The position numbers were made by a program, and so were the translations under genes. Below are positions 1 to 9,435 of a stretch of 64,000 bases of DNA, piece after piece. The stretch covers positions 496,001 through 560,000 of the forward strand of contig OOIN01000029.1 of assembly GCA_900323505.1 (NCBI GenBank), given 5' to 3'. Positions within the stretch are counted from its first letter, which is position 1; every line of letters starts with the position of its first letter. This DNA is from Ustilago trichophora. Taxonomy: Eukaryota > Basidiomycota > Ustilaginomycetes > Ustilaginales > Ustilaginaceae. The notes beneath the pieces are model-generated. The model saw only the letters and a list, made by a program, of their open reading frames with translations. It searched no databases and had not been told where the DNA came from.

Positions 1-189
1 GTCGACAAGTTTTGGAAGGAGCTCAAGTTCACGCACAATCTCTACCCTCCTACGGTCGGTTTCGTACACGTTCCAAGCCGGTTTGGCATTGCGGTGTCCA
101 TACACCCGTCGGATGCGATCCTACCAACCCCATACATTGGTGCGCTTGTCAGCCATCCCGTGTTTAAGGCTACAACGTCTCGCTCGTAG
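1..189 (+). CDS. 3' end of a truncated gene, function unknown
   Basis: Frame 1 is open from the first base of the window to a TAG at 187-189 and encodes the last 62 residues of a protein whose start lies outside. Third codon positions are mostly C or G, as in the real genes here, which supports coding. The fragment contains FWKEL, a hydrophobic VGFVHVPSRFG stretch and ends in TTSRS. I do not recognise the family. It could be the last exon of an intron-containing gene. Confidence 0.45.
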   Translation, partial: VDKFWKELKFTHNLYPPTVGFVHVPSRFGIAVSIHPSDAILPTPYIGALVSHPVFKATTSRS

Positions 190-944
190 TTCAGCAACGA
201 CACCACGTGGACTAGGGACCAGACAAGACTGCTGCATGTGAGTACTGTCTCAATCCTTGTTCTGCGGCTCTCTCAAGATTGGACTGCTTGCTGACACAAT
301 CACGACTACATGGCACATCGGACGTTCCTACACTCGGCATTGGACAGTTTCTCATACTCAACGCCCGCCTCTCTCCGTGCTTCGTAATTGAATCGTACTT
401 GTTCAACAGATGATGGTTTGTGTGTCTGCGCAATCGAAGTATCTTACATGTCTCAGGTCACGGAGCCACCATAGGAGCCACCCTCGCCGGATGTCTGCAA
501 CAAGGAGCCAACCGATAGAGCCACCTTGCTCAGGAGCCGGCCGCAGAGCCACCACAGAAGCCACCTTCGCTGGATGTCTGCGGCGAGGAGCCATCCAAAG
601 GAGCCACCAACCTCAAGAGTCGGCCGCAGAGCCACTTCAGCAGCCACCTTCAGTGGTTGTCTCCTCATTGGAGACATCCCGGAGCCAGCCATGGTGGCTC
701 GGTAGGTGGCTCCGAGGCCGGCTCCTTCCTTTTCTTACGATATGAGTACAGTACGTGACACCATGCAACCGTAAAGTCAAGACAAACATGTCGCAATCAC
801 ATGTCACACACACATCAAGGATACAGAAAATGACACTTTTTTTCTAGCAAGAGTCAAAATTGATCTTGATTTAGATTGGCGTAGAAGAATACTGATACAA
901 GTGTTGGGCAAAAAGGCGCCATCATCATTATCATCATGTTTGTC
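190..944. other. Intergenic region with degenerate repeats
   Basis: Gene-free DNA between the truncated gene and the 3' end of LSM4. It contains the 83-bp tandem repeat described separately (about 457-700), a GTACAGTAC motif at 746-754 and a T-rich tract near 838. Short open frames across the repeat on both strands follow its GGAGCCACC periodicity and show no protein-like signal. Confidence 0.6.
457..705. repeat. Three degenerate copies of an ~83-bp tandem repeat
   Basis: The word GGCCGCAGAGCCAC occurs at 539-552 and again at 622-635, exactly 83 bp apart. GGATGTCTGC occurs at 489-498 and 572-581, also 83 bp apart, and a decayed copy (GGTTGTCTCC) lies at 654-663. Each unit carries several copies of GGAGCCACC, and the array ends in the inverse motif GGTGGCTCC (about 690-712), so foldback is possible. 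83 is not a multiple of 3, so translated repeats change frame, which argues against a coding repeat. Confidence 0.75.
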
Positions 945-1972
945 TTACTGAGCTCCTCTACCCCTGCCTCTTGCTCCACCACCTCTTGCACCCCTCTCAC
1001 CTGTACCTCCACGTGCTCCACCTCCACGACCGTATCCAGCTCTACCTGCTCCTCCACCGCCTCGTTGTTGATGATGGTTGGCTCCACCGAGACTAACTCC
1101 ACCAGAAAGACCTCCACCGCCCTGTTGGCGTTGTTTACGTGCTTGTTCCTCGTGTTCTTTGACCTGATCAATGACTGAATCTGCCACTCTGCAGTACTTG
1201 ATCTGTGGGAGAGTCATTCGATCAGAATTTGATTTACCAAAGAGAAAAGGTCAAGCTGACGAAGGTCAGTACAACTTCGCTATATATGTTTAAAGTAGAG
1301 AAAGTGAGGAGGGCGGAAAAAGAGAAAAAAAAAAAAAAAACAAAGAAAAAACTTACGGTACTGCCACGGATATAGCACTCTTTCTGCTTCCAAAACTGTT
1401 CACCGCTCTGTTGTTATCCATCCCATCCATCCAATAATCCATCGATCAATCCATTAGAAAGCCAATGTCGAAAGAATGCGTGTCAGCCGATGTTCCGCGT
1501 GAAACAAGTGAGGATGTTATGGTGACTTGGCGGCCCAAACTTACAGCACTTGTCTCGTACACCTCGCGAAGGGTAAGATTCATAAAGTTGTCACAGGCTA
1601 CCAGATGACCGTTGAAGGTTGATCCGTTCTTGAGCTCGACAAGCTGCATTCACAACGTCGAAGGGTAGGTGTCAGATGGTTCATTGATGTTCGTGTACCG
1701 AGTAGTTGTCGAGCGAATGGAGTGTTGCAAGTTGGAGAGAGGGTCAGTAAGTCTGGTTCGAATCAAGAGCGGTGCGATCTTGGGGAAAGGGGTGTTGGAA
1801 GAGGAAGAACTTACCATAGGCTTGTTTTGCGCCGCGTTGAGGAGCGACAATGGCAACTGAACGAACAATCACGAGGAAAGCAAAGGAAAGAGTAACAAAA
1901 TAGATCAGAGTCAAGATCTTGCCCTTACCAGCTTGATACTTTTGCGATATCATGGGAGGCAGAACATACCAT
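945..1972 (-). CDS. LSM4: U6 snRNA-associated Sm-like protein LSm4
   Basis: Subunit of the Lsm2-8 ring (nuclear, binds U6 snRNA 3' end) and Lsm1-7 ring (cytoplasmic mRNA decay). Five coding exons on the minus strand: 1970-1972 (the ATG alone), 1815-1856, 1545-1643, 1357-1407, 945-1202. All introns are phase 0 with GT donors (GTATGT, GTAAGT, GTAAGT, GTAAGT) and CAG acceptors. The spliced protein is 150 aa. It opens [15 protein letters not shown], then the Sm1 motif ([27 protein letters not shown]), Sm2 (CYIRGSTIKYCRV), and an RGG/GG-rich tail from about residue 100 that is typical of Lsm4 and linked to P-body aggregation. Length and order match the family. Divergent from NAB2, 533 bp between starts. 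The gene is invisible as one ORF because of its four introns. Confidence 0.93.
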
Positions 1973-2505
1973 TATGGATCGTTGTGGTTCGTGCCGCTGC
2001 TATGCTCGATAGGGAATTTGCTGAAAGATGGAACCGAGTGAATAGGGCAGATATGCGAACCCTTGTCTTGCGCTGAGTTTGCCAAGCCTTGAGGAATGGA
2101 GCGGCTTGTCTTTTAGACTTCCAGGCGGTCTTCGAATGCGTCGTAAGCTGTTTTTATCGTATCCGTTGCTAAAGCTCAAGATGACAGGGATGAGGATGTT
2201 GAAGCTGCGAGAGAGAGGAAGTGTGAGATGTGACTACTCTGTTGTGGTGTGTGCTTGCCGAATCGCGTCCAAAAGGTCAACAACTCCACTCCTTCCTCAT
2301 TGCCCGATCTTGCTGAACAGATGCCCCGATGGATACATTTTTCTTTTGTTTTCGAAATCTCGGAAGTCGCGTTTAAATGCTGAGTCGCAAGACACTCTAC
2401 TCCACACTCTTCTCGGTCTTTTCTTCAAAGTCCTTCTCTCCTTTCTTTCCTTTCCTTCTCTCCATCAACCTTTCACCTTTCCATAAGCTCGCACAGTCGC
2501 CCACA
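1973..2505. other. Divergent promoter region LSM4/NAB2
   Basis: 533 bp between the LSM4 and NAB2 start codons. The NAB2-proximal half is pyrimidine-rich (about 2395-2490, CTTCTC/CCTTTC runs), as is common in the 5' leaders of this window. No RNA gene or separate protein signal is visible. Confidence 0.5.
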
Positions 2506-4269
2506 ATGTCGAGCTTTCGCAACATCGACGTAAAATCTTCACACATTCAAGAGCTCCAGCACTCTATACAGCTCGAGCTGGCCAACCATGAGTACTCTTC
2601 GCCAGATGATCCCGTCATGGCCGAGTACATCGTTGTCATGTTGGCCAACCAAAAGACGGCGGATCAGATCACGGCAGAGATGAAGGATCTTATCGGATCA
2701 GAGTACGATGCAGCTTTCACCGAATGGATCTGGAAAACTACACAGAGCTGTCTCGATCGTCACGCTGCTTCTTCTACTTTTGCACAGCCAGGTTCTTCTG
2801 CCAGTGCGGCTGCACCATCTTCGCCGACACCTACAAACGGCAATGCTAGAGAATTCGCAGCACGTACCACAAGCAATACACGACAGAGGAGAAGTAGATC
2901 TCCACAGGCTTCCGCTCCAAATGCGCGCTCTAGAGACCAGAGGAGGAGTCGATCTCCATCTTCGACCAATGCTCGACGTGGGAATGAAGCGAGACGCCCT
3001 CGAAGCAGGTCACCGCCAGTATGGGGACGAGGGGCTCCCCGACCTAGAGACTATAGTAGCTACGAAGCTTTCCTCGAATCCACCAAAGTGCGAAAGGATG
3101 AACCGTTTGACGGCGAAGCATTTTGGAGACAAAAGGCGGAGGAGCGCCGTAGGAATCCGCCACCTCCGGTCATCAGGCATGGTCCTAGACACATCTTTCA
3201 AGCTGCATATGGAAGAGCTTTGCGCAATGGATCCGGACCCACAGCTGCGAATGCCGAAAGAGAGCTCTTTCCAACTTCGAATGAAGACGACAACCAACCG
3301 CCACCGTCATACTCAGAGCAGACGGGTGTCAGCATCTTTGGTCGTGCAGGTATTCCAGATCCTCGCGCACCAGCTTTCGTACCATCTTCCGCTGCTCCGC
3401 CTGAACCCGAGACAACGCAAGCGGGTCCTGGTTCTGCAGCATCGACTTCAATCTTCTCGCGGATCGACCCTATGGTGCCCAACAATCCAGCCCCCGCACC
3501 TGCACCCGAGACCACCACACCAACTGCTCACTCGAGCAACTTCCCCACCGCTCCCACCGAGACATCCATCTGCCGATGGAACGTAGGCTGCACCAATCCC
3601 ATGTGCCCTTACTCCCACGCCTCACCTGCCAATGCTGGCCCCGGTGGCGATCCCAACGCGCTCGTGCTAAGCCAGCAGAATTGCCGCTTTGGCGCCAGGT
3701 GCACAAACAAAGACTGCACTCGCAGCCACGTCAGTCCCGCCGTAGCAAAGATTCAAGCTCGCTCGGCCGCCCCAGTGAGCTTTACTCCCTCCGCTTCCAC
3801 TTCCACATCCGCAATTCTACCAGCATCAGCATCAGCAGCAGCACCAGCAGCAGCAGCAACACTATCAATGGACACCGCCTTACCCAACCAAACCGGATCT
3901 AGACCGTGTCGCTTTGGTGCAGCCTGCACCCGAGCTGACTGCTTCTTCTCCCACCCTCCTTCTCGCACTCTCACCACCTCTACCAGTTCGAACACGCCGT
4001 GCAGGTTTGGTTTGGGATGCACAAGACCGAATTGCTTCTTTTCCCACCCTCCAGGTCAGCGTGCCAGTGCCACAACTACAGCAACTACAACAGCAGGAGC
4101 GCGAGGAGGGACTGCTGAAAGACTCCACGTCTTTGCCACTGCCGCTGCACCCGACGAAGAGATGGAAGTCATTATTCCCGGTAGTCACAGCAACAACAAC
4201 GGCGGTGTAGAGAGAGATGGTAGTGACACGGTGAGAAGCTCATCTGCTAGCGTCATTGCTGCTGTTTGA
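2506..4269 (+). CDS. NAB2: Nab2-like nuclear poly(A)-RNA-binding protein
   Basis: Predicted 587-aa mRNA-export and poly(A)-length factor. Residues about 15-85 form an acidic helical N-terminus consistent with the Nab2 PWI-like fold. An Arg/Ser-rich stretch follows (about 120-185, many RSRSP units). The C-terminal half carries four CCCH fingers of the Nab2/ZC3H14 spacing C-x5-C-x4-C-x3-H, starting near residues 356, 393, 468 and 499 (for example CRFGAACTRADC-FFSH). Yeast Nab2 has seven fingers; I see four clear ones in two pairs separated by a Ser/Ala-rich linker. The frame is open upstream to an ATG at 2377, but the extra 43 residues are low complexity and the ATG at 2506 (context CCCACAATG) gives the natural start. 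No introns. Confidence 0.88.
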   Translation: MSSFRNIDVKSSHIQELQHSIQLELANHEYSSPDDPVMAEYIVVMLANQKTADQITAEMKDLIGSEYDAAFTEWIWKTTQSCLDRHAASSTFAQPGSSASAAAPSSPTPTNGNAREFAARTTSNTRQRRSRSPQASAPNARSRDQRRSRSPSSTNARRGNEARRPRSRSPPVWGRGAPRPRDYSSYEAFLESTKVRKDEPFDGEAFWRQKAEERRRNPPPPVIRHGPRHIFQAAYGRALRNGSGPTAANAERELFPTSNEDDNQPPPSYSEQTGVSIFGRAGIPDPRAPAFVPSSAAPPEPETTQAGPGSAASTSIFSRIDPMVPNNPAPAPAPETTTPTAHSSNFPTAPTETSICRWNVGCTNPMCPYSHASPANAGPGGDPNALVLSQQNCRFGARCTNKDCTRSHVSPAVAKIQARSAAPVSFTPSASTSTSAILPASASAAAPAAAATLSMDTALPNQTGSRPCRFGAACTRADCFFSHPPSRTLTTSTSSNTPCRFGLGCTRPNCFFSHPPGQRASATTTATTTAGARGGTAERLHVFATAAAPDEEMEVIIPGSHSNNNGGVERDGSDTVRSSSASVIAAV

Positions 4270-5215
4270 CACTTTCCAATCACTCCACCTCGACAACCAA
4301 TTCAAGTCGATATTTACATTATGTCTTTCGTTGACTCTATACCACATGCAAAAATCAATTTTTAAGAAAGAAAGACCTTTCTTTTGTGGATGTTTTGAGA
4401 TTTGTTATGCAGATATTGAGTCGCTGAGAAAACAAGTTCTTGGCTCGTAACTGGAATGAAGGCGCCGCCGTTCTTCGTTCGAACTTTTGCCCAGCTGGAT
4501 CACGGGATTGGCGAGGGAGAATGTTGATGGATGTTTTTGGATGGCTTTGAAAGTTTGACAGGGTTCGGAGGGTGGTTGGACGCAGGTTTTTTGCGGCTGA
4601 GATGATTGTCAATATTAGCGATGGTGGAAAGTGGGTCATATCAAGTTTGCCGCCTGATCTACTTTTAAGGTTACCCTCAGCGTAAGGATCTCAATCTAGT
4701 CCTCAGCTCAGCACTTCTCAAATACAGTACAACGCTTCGCGAAAGAAACCACGGCGCAGACTCGAGACTAAACCAAATCCCATTAGGAAAAAAAAGAAAA
4801 AAAATCAAAAAAAAAAAATCTATCACCACAGATCACCACAGAGCTGCTTCGACTTGACGCCAATGACTGGTCAACATTAAGCTTTCACCACTGCGCACAT
4901 GGAAATGAAGTGCTTCTTTACCGATTGCCTCTGGCTCTGCTAGGGTGCCTGCAATTCGGATGGGAAGATATATGCGCCGAAGTTTTGTGCATCACTTGTG
5001 CCACCCAATTGATGCGTTCTATGACACATGGGAAGAGAGGAAGGACAATTTGGAACGACTCTGTTCGTCTTGTGGTAACATAAGGCCCTCTGACGAATCA
5101 GGGACTGTTCGTATCCTTCTTCAACTCTTCCAGCCTCCTTTGTCGTTCTGGACCTCTCGCTCACGATATTTGCTCACCACATTACGTAGAGGGGGGTCTT
5201 CATTCAGTCTGTGAC
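4270..5215. other. Intergenic region NAB2 to 5216 gene
   Basis: 946 bp without a supportable gene. It holds A-rich tracts around 4790-4820 and a TACAGTAC motif at 4723-4730. Short frames here do not resemble proteins. The right half is presumably the promoter of the gene starting at 5216. Confidence 0.5.
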
Positions 5216-8200
5216 ATGGCATCATCAGAGGACGAAGTGGAAGATCAGATCGAGATGATCTTATCTGATGCTGCCCTACAAGGCTTGGAGAGTGATCAAG
5301 ATGAATATGCTTCCTCCTCTCAAAGCGATGCTCAAAGTCAATCCACTTCCGCGAAACCAGCCTTGAAAACCGATATGACTCCCACCAAAATGTCCACTTT
5401 ATCTGTGGTTCATATCTCCGACCCTTCCTTTCGTGATTCACCCACCTTGCAGGACTCTTCACACGCTTTTGATTCTCGGTACCTTCCTAATTCTTTGCAC
5501 ACAACCACCGCAGGTCTTTCATCACCACACGTGTCAGCCTCTCCTGCCCCGGTATCCCACTCACCACCATCGCATCAGATCATCGTCAACCATACTGTAG
5601 AGCCTGCCCAAGTTGATCGAGAGCCTATAAGACCACCTCCTTCCGCTTGCGCTCCTACATCGAGTCTACCCGCCAACAAGGTCGCACTCGAAACCGGAGA
5701 AAGGGGCAGCACAAAACCAAGCGAAACACCGCTTAGTAAAGCTCTCAATCAGCAAACACCTGAACCTGTTCCAACTATCAATATACCTGCAGATCCTACC
5801 AACCAAGAACCCCACAACGCGATGGGAAAGCGTAAATCGGCGCTCCAAACGAGTCAGTCGGTGCATTTTGACCTCGACAAAGGACAGCGACCGGAAATCA
5901 AACTCGAAGATGGTGCTGGATTTCCGTTGAAGGACTCTGCAGCAAAATCTTTGATAGCGACAGGGCAAAGCCCCAAGAGACGCCGTCCAAGAAAGAGCAA
6001 AACTGCCTTGTCAACCTCTGTAACGGAAAAGACGCCCATTAAAGCTTCCAATGTTGCCACAGGAAAGCCTCGCGATTCTCCCCAAACGAAAGGCTCAAAG
6101 ACCTCAGCCAAGGGGAGCAACGCTAGTCCCGCGGTTCAAGTCATCATTCCAGTTCAAGTCGAAGCGCCATTCAAAGTCACACCTCGTGCTACAGAGCTCG
6201 AGGACGGAAAGCAGAAAGCTGAGGGCAATGTTTCGCACAAAAGTCGCAGTATTGATCCAGAGATCCGTAGGGCTCGGACTGCTAAAGCTAGGGCTACAAA
6301 GGCCGCTAATATCAAGAAGATGAGAGAATCGCGCAAGCGGAAGAAGGATGCCATTATCGCCAAGGTTGTTGCGCCCAATGGTGAAGAGACCCAATTTGCT
6401 TCGAGTTCAGCTAAGGTACAGCAGCAGAAGACATCGAATTTGTCGCTAGCTACCGATAGGTCCACGTCTTTGGTGGTGGTGGTCCTCGGAGAAATTTCCA
6501 CTTCGAAGAACCATCTAATGGTTACAGAAGGCGACAAAGGGAACGAACAGCTACAGTTGACCCAAGAGGTTCAAGCTCAAGCTTTAGATGACGGTACTCC
6601 CGCTGCGGTAAATCTTGAGCCTGAATCAACAGGCGATATGTTGAGTCCCACTCCGTCGATCGATCTCGCTGATACCTTAGAGGTGACTCTTGAGGCGAAT
6701 CAGGAGGCAGATCTAGAGGAAGTGCAGGGGAAGGAGACAGTGGAAGGTGAATCATCAGCCCGTGGATCGCCTACTCAGCCGTCTCAGCCGTCTCCACTAC
6801 CACGACCTTGCCCGATGGTTGACATCCCTCTTCGACCATTGCAAGATATCTCTGATTTGCATCTGGACGATATACCGTGTCCTCCACTGGGTGGCACTCA
6901 AACTCAGGTTCTAGAGTCTCCATCGATCAGCGCCGAATCCAGTATCATTCAAGCGTCGCCGCTCACCGGAAAAGCTTCTGACGCGGATGAGGTATCGTCA
7001 GTTCCAGCACTGGCTCCAGCGCCAACATCGCCATCTGAATCCAGACCTTCACCCATTGACGGAGTACCAATAAACATGCTCACCGACGCGATGTCAATCG
7101 ACACAGCTCCTATTGAAGTCACGATGTTCGACACAACTCCCATCGACGCAGCCTCTTTCGAAGCATCCGAGATAAGCATATCTTCTATCGATTCGACAAA
7201 GTCTCAAGTGGGCAACACCATCATTCGGCCCACGACAAACGAAGCCTTGGTCAAAGGGGTCGATATTGATCCCCTTGACTTGGCCACAAGGTCTCTATAC
7301 CTCTTCTTCCGTACCGGTCCCGACCTACTCAAAAAGCCATCAGCCCGTGCTGCTCTCACTGACGATGAAGGTGAAGCAAGCGTCTTTCCACCGAAGAGGA
7401 GGACTGTGAGACAAAACAAGATGATCCGCAGTGATGGGGAGGAACAGAGTGGTACGGATGAAAAGCCTGTTCGGCGACGGAGAAAGCCTGGGCGCAAGCG
7501 CGATCCCGACAACCTTTATCCACATCGGCGAATTCAGCAGCTGAAAACTGAGGACTCTGTCGAAAAAGGGGATGGCGAGAATGATCAAGCACGCAACGAT
7601 CCGAAGAATAGGCTGAGGAGGCAGAGTCGTGTTGACTATGATTTAAGCCGGAGGTTTGATGATCTTCTGCGCGAAGTTGAGAAAGACAGCGAAAGGGAGG
7701 GACGTATCGACGAAGGTGAAGCCGAAATTTTCCAAAGGCAGCAAAGAAAGGCAAATCCATTCATCAGCGATGAAGCGGTACAGTTGAACGACGAAGGAAA
7801 TAGCTGGCAAGATAGTATACAGGAAGGTTTATCGCCGCCGAGGAAACGAATAAGACGGCAGACGCCAGTCAAGGTTCCGGGATCATTTTCTGCGATGAGC
7901 AGGATTGAAGCTAAAGTTGCACGGGAACGCGAGACGTTAGCCGTTTGTTGCAGGATGAATGGCGATCCCCCTCGTCAACGATATAGAGAGCCATCTCTAG
8001 AGTCATTTCTGATTGACGATGATGAGCCCGAAGTTCAGTATGCGAAAGAGATACCGTTGATCTTCCCGCAAGCACGCCAGAACCGTATCGTTTTGGCCCG
8101 TCAAACAGCCTCGCCGCCACCAACAGCAAACTCTCAACCCCATGCTTCCATTCATCTGCAGCTATCACGACTTTCACCCTCTCCCAGTCAACCAATCCGC

Positions 8201-8938
8201 AGAACCATGGCCTCACAGCTATCACGACTTTCACCGTCTCCCAGCCAACCAACCCGCAGAACCATGGCCTCACAGCTACCACGACTTTCACCGTCTCCCA
8301 GCCATCCAACCCGCAGAACCATGGCCTCCCAGCTACCACGACTTTCACCGTCTCCCAGTCAACCAACCCGCAGAACCATGACCTCACAACCAATCCCAGC
8401 CTCCTCTTCCCGACCTTCACCTCCATCAACTTCCCATCGCCAAATCCTCTCGGACCTCCAAGCGATCCAAACGGCCCTCAGTCAACTCTCAACCTCTTAC
8501 AGCCAAGTTGTACAGAATTTGGCAAGTTTGGGCTCCACATCTACATCCACTCTTCGGTCTCACGGAGAATGGATGAACCAATACGGCCAGTTCTTAGCGC
8601 AACATGCTATGTGGGAGAATTTTGCCACTTTGCAGCTCGTTAAAAAACCATCGTATTCTCCATTCACAAGCCGTTGTAGCACCACCTCCTCATCCTCCTC
8701 ATCATCATCACCATTACTGAAGCAAAGGATTCTCGAAAATCTTCAAGAGATGAAGAGGGCTATTGACCAAATATCGACGTTGTTTCACCTCGTCGTGCGA
8801 AATTTGGCTAACTTGGGTCAAACTTCCCAACTTAATGGCGAGTGGATGAGTGGTTTCGGTCAGTTTTTGTCTTTTCATGGAAAATGGGAGAGAAAAGTAG
8901 CTTCTGAATTGGACGGAGGAGATGATGATGATGAATGA
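5216..8938 (+). CDS. Large disordered, probably nuclear protein of unknown function
   Basis: Uninterrupted 1240-aa frame, start MASSEDEVEDQIEM. Not recognised. Most of the protein is low complexity (Ser, Pro, Thr, Glu). Basic clusters resembling nuclear localisation signals or AT-hook-like motifs occur near residues 255-265 (KRRRPRKSK) and 745-760 (RRRRKPGRKR). Around residues 800-900 there are charged, helix-prone stretches. Residues about 982-1057 are four 19-residue repeats with consensus QLxRLSPSPSQPTRRTMAS, encoded by a 57-bp minisatellite. The C-terminus (about 1076-1136 and 1170-1228) contains two related helical modules, each running LQ-x-n-VV-NLA-LG-GEWM-GQFL-H-WE. Codon use matches neighbours. 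Real gene likely; nuclear role inferred only from composition. Confidence 0.75.
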   Translation: MASSEDEVEDQIEMILSDAALQGLESDQDEYASSSQSDAQSQSTSAKPALKTDMTPTKMSTLSVVHISDPSFRDSPTLQDSSHAFDSRYLPNSLHTTTAGLSSPHVSASPAPVSHSPPSHQIIVNHTVEPAQVDREPIRPPPSACAPTSSLPANKVALETGERGSTKPSETPLSKALNQQTPEPVPTINIPADPTNQEPHNAMGKRKSALQTSQSVHFDLDKGQRPEIKLEDGAGFPLKDSAAKSLIATGQSPKRRRPRKSKTALSTSVTEKTPIKASNVATGKPRDSPQTKGSKTSAKGSNASPAVQVIIPVQVEAPFKVTPRATELEDGKQKAEGNVSHKSRSIDPEIRRARTAKARATKAANIKKMRESRKRKKDAIIAKVVAPNGEETQFASSSAKVQQQKTSNLSLATDRSTSLVVVVLGEISTSKNHLMVTEGDKGNEQLQLTQEVQAQALDDGTPAAVNLEPESTGDMLSPTPSIDLADTLEVTLEANQEADLEEVQGKETVEGESSARGSPTQPSQPSPLPRPCPMVDIPLRPLQDISDLHLDDIPCPPLGGTQTQVLESPSISAESSIIQASPLTGKASDADEVSSVPALAPAPTSPSESRPSPIDGVPINMLTDAMSIDTAPIEVTMFDTTPIDAASFEASEISISSIDSTKSQVGNTIIRPTTNEALVKGVDIDPLDLATRSLYLFFRTGPDLLKKPSARAALTDDEGEASVFPPKRRTVRQNKMIRSDGEEQSGTDEKPVRRRRKPGRKRDPDNLYPHRRIQQLKTEDSVEKGDGENDQARNDPKNRLRRQSRVDYDLSRRFDDLLREVEKDSEREGRIDEGEAEIFQRQQRKANPFISDEAVQLNDEGNSWQDSIQEGLSPPRKRIRRQTPVKVPGSFSAMSRIEAKVARERETLAVCCRMNGDPPRQRYREPSLESFLIDDDEPEVQYAKEIPLIFPQARQNRIVLARQTASPPPTANSQPHASIHLQLSRLSPSPSQPIRRTMASQLSRLSPSPSQPTRRTMASQLPRLSPSPSHPTRRTMASQLPRLSPSPSQPTRRTMTSQPIPASSSRPSPPSTSHRQILSDLQAIQTALSQLSTSYSQVVQNLASLGSTSTSTLRSHGEWMNQYGQFLAQHAMWENFATLQLVKKPSYSPFTSRCSTTSSSSSSSSPLLKQRILENLQEMKRAIDQISTLFHLVVRNLANLGQTSQLNGEWMSGFGQFLSFHGKWERKVASELDGGDDDDE
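8159..8386 (+). repeat. 57-bp coding minisatellite, four copies
   Basis: Four head-to-tail copies (8159-8215, 8216-8272, 8273-8329, 8330-8386) differing by only a few bases each, all in frame with the 1240-aa protein. Each copy encodes 19 residues built on a SPSPS core followed by TRRTM. The near identity points to recent unequal exchange or slippage, so copy number may vary between strains. Confidence 0.95.
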
Positions 8939-9435
8939 ATGAAGAAGTTCTGGATGTGAGAACGAGGCAATGTCAGAGTGTATAGTCAGATGACGAGGAT
9001 GAAGAGGGAAAACAGTTAGAAGCTACATATGTGTCGTTTGTATAGCGTCGTGTACTGTATGATGAATGTTTCCAGAGGGTTGCGAATTGTGTCAAAGCAT
9101 GAAAGAAGATCAATCTACGCCAGGAGGTTGCGCAGGATCAGGATGAAAATGAAACGGTTCGTTATAAGTCTGTCAAAACTTTTGTGTGGCTGAAGAATTA
9201 CATATGCGGGGAAAGGATATGAGAGTGTGCGCATGGGTTTCATAAGAGGCTTGAAGTGTCATTGATCTGCGCCGATTTCGGCGACACTGGAAGATGGCTG
9301 AAGATGATAGTTATAGCTACAGCATAAGGGTGTGAGAGAGAGGGAGTGTGAGATTTTTTTCCCCTCAAAGCTAACCCCTCTTCATTCAACCGTGTTTGCA
9401 AGCTCGACCCAACTCAAAGCTCAAGTGGTAGCAAA
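8939..9435. other. Intergenic region
   Basis: 497 bp between two same-strand genes. TGTACTGTAT at 9051-9060 is a variant of the recurrent intergenic motif. Nothing else is recognisable. Confidence 0.5.

Noticed and set aside
2377..2505. N-terminal extension of NAB2 from an upstream in-frame ATG
   Set aside because: The 43 extra residues are Phe/Ser/Leu-rich and come from a pyrimidine-rich leader; the ATG at 2506 has better context and fits the family start.
8159..8386. Regularly repeated units reminiscent of a CRISPR array
   Set aside because: The units abut without spacers, are in frame with a long ORF, and the genome is clearly fungal.
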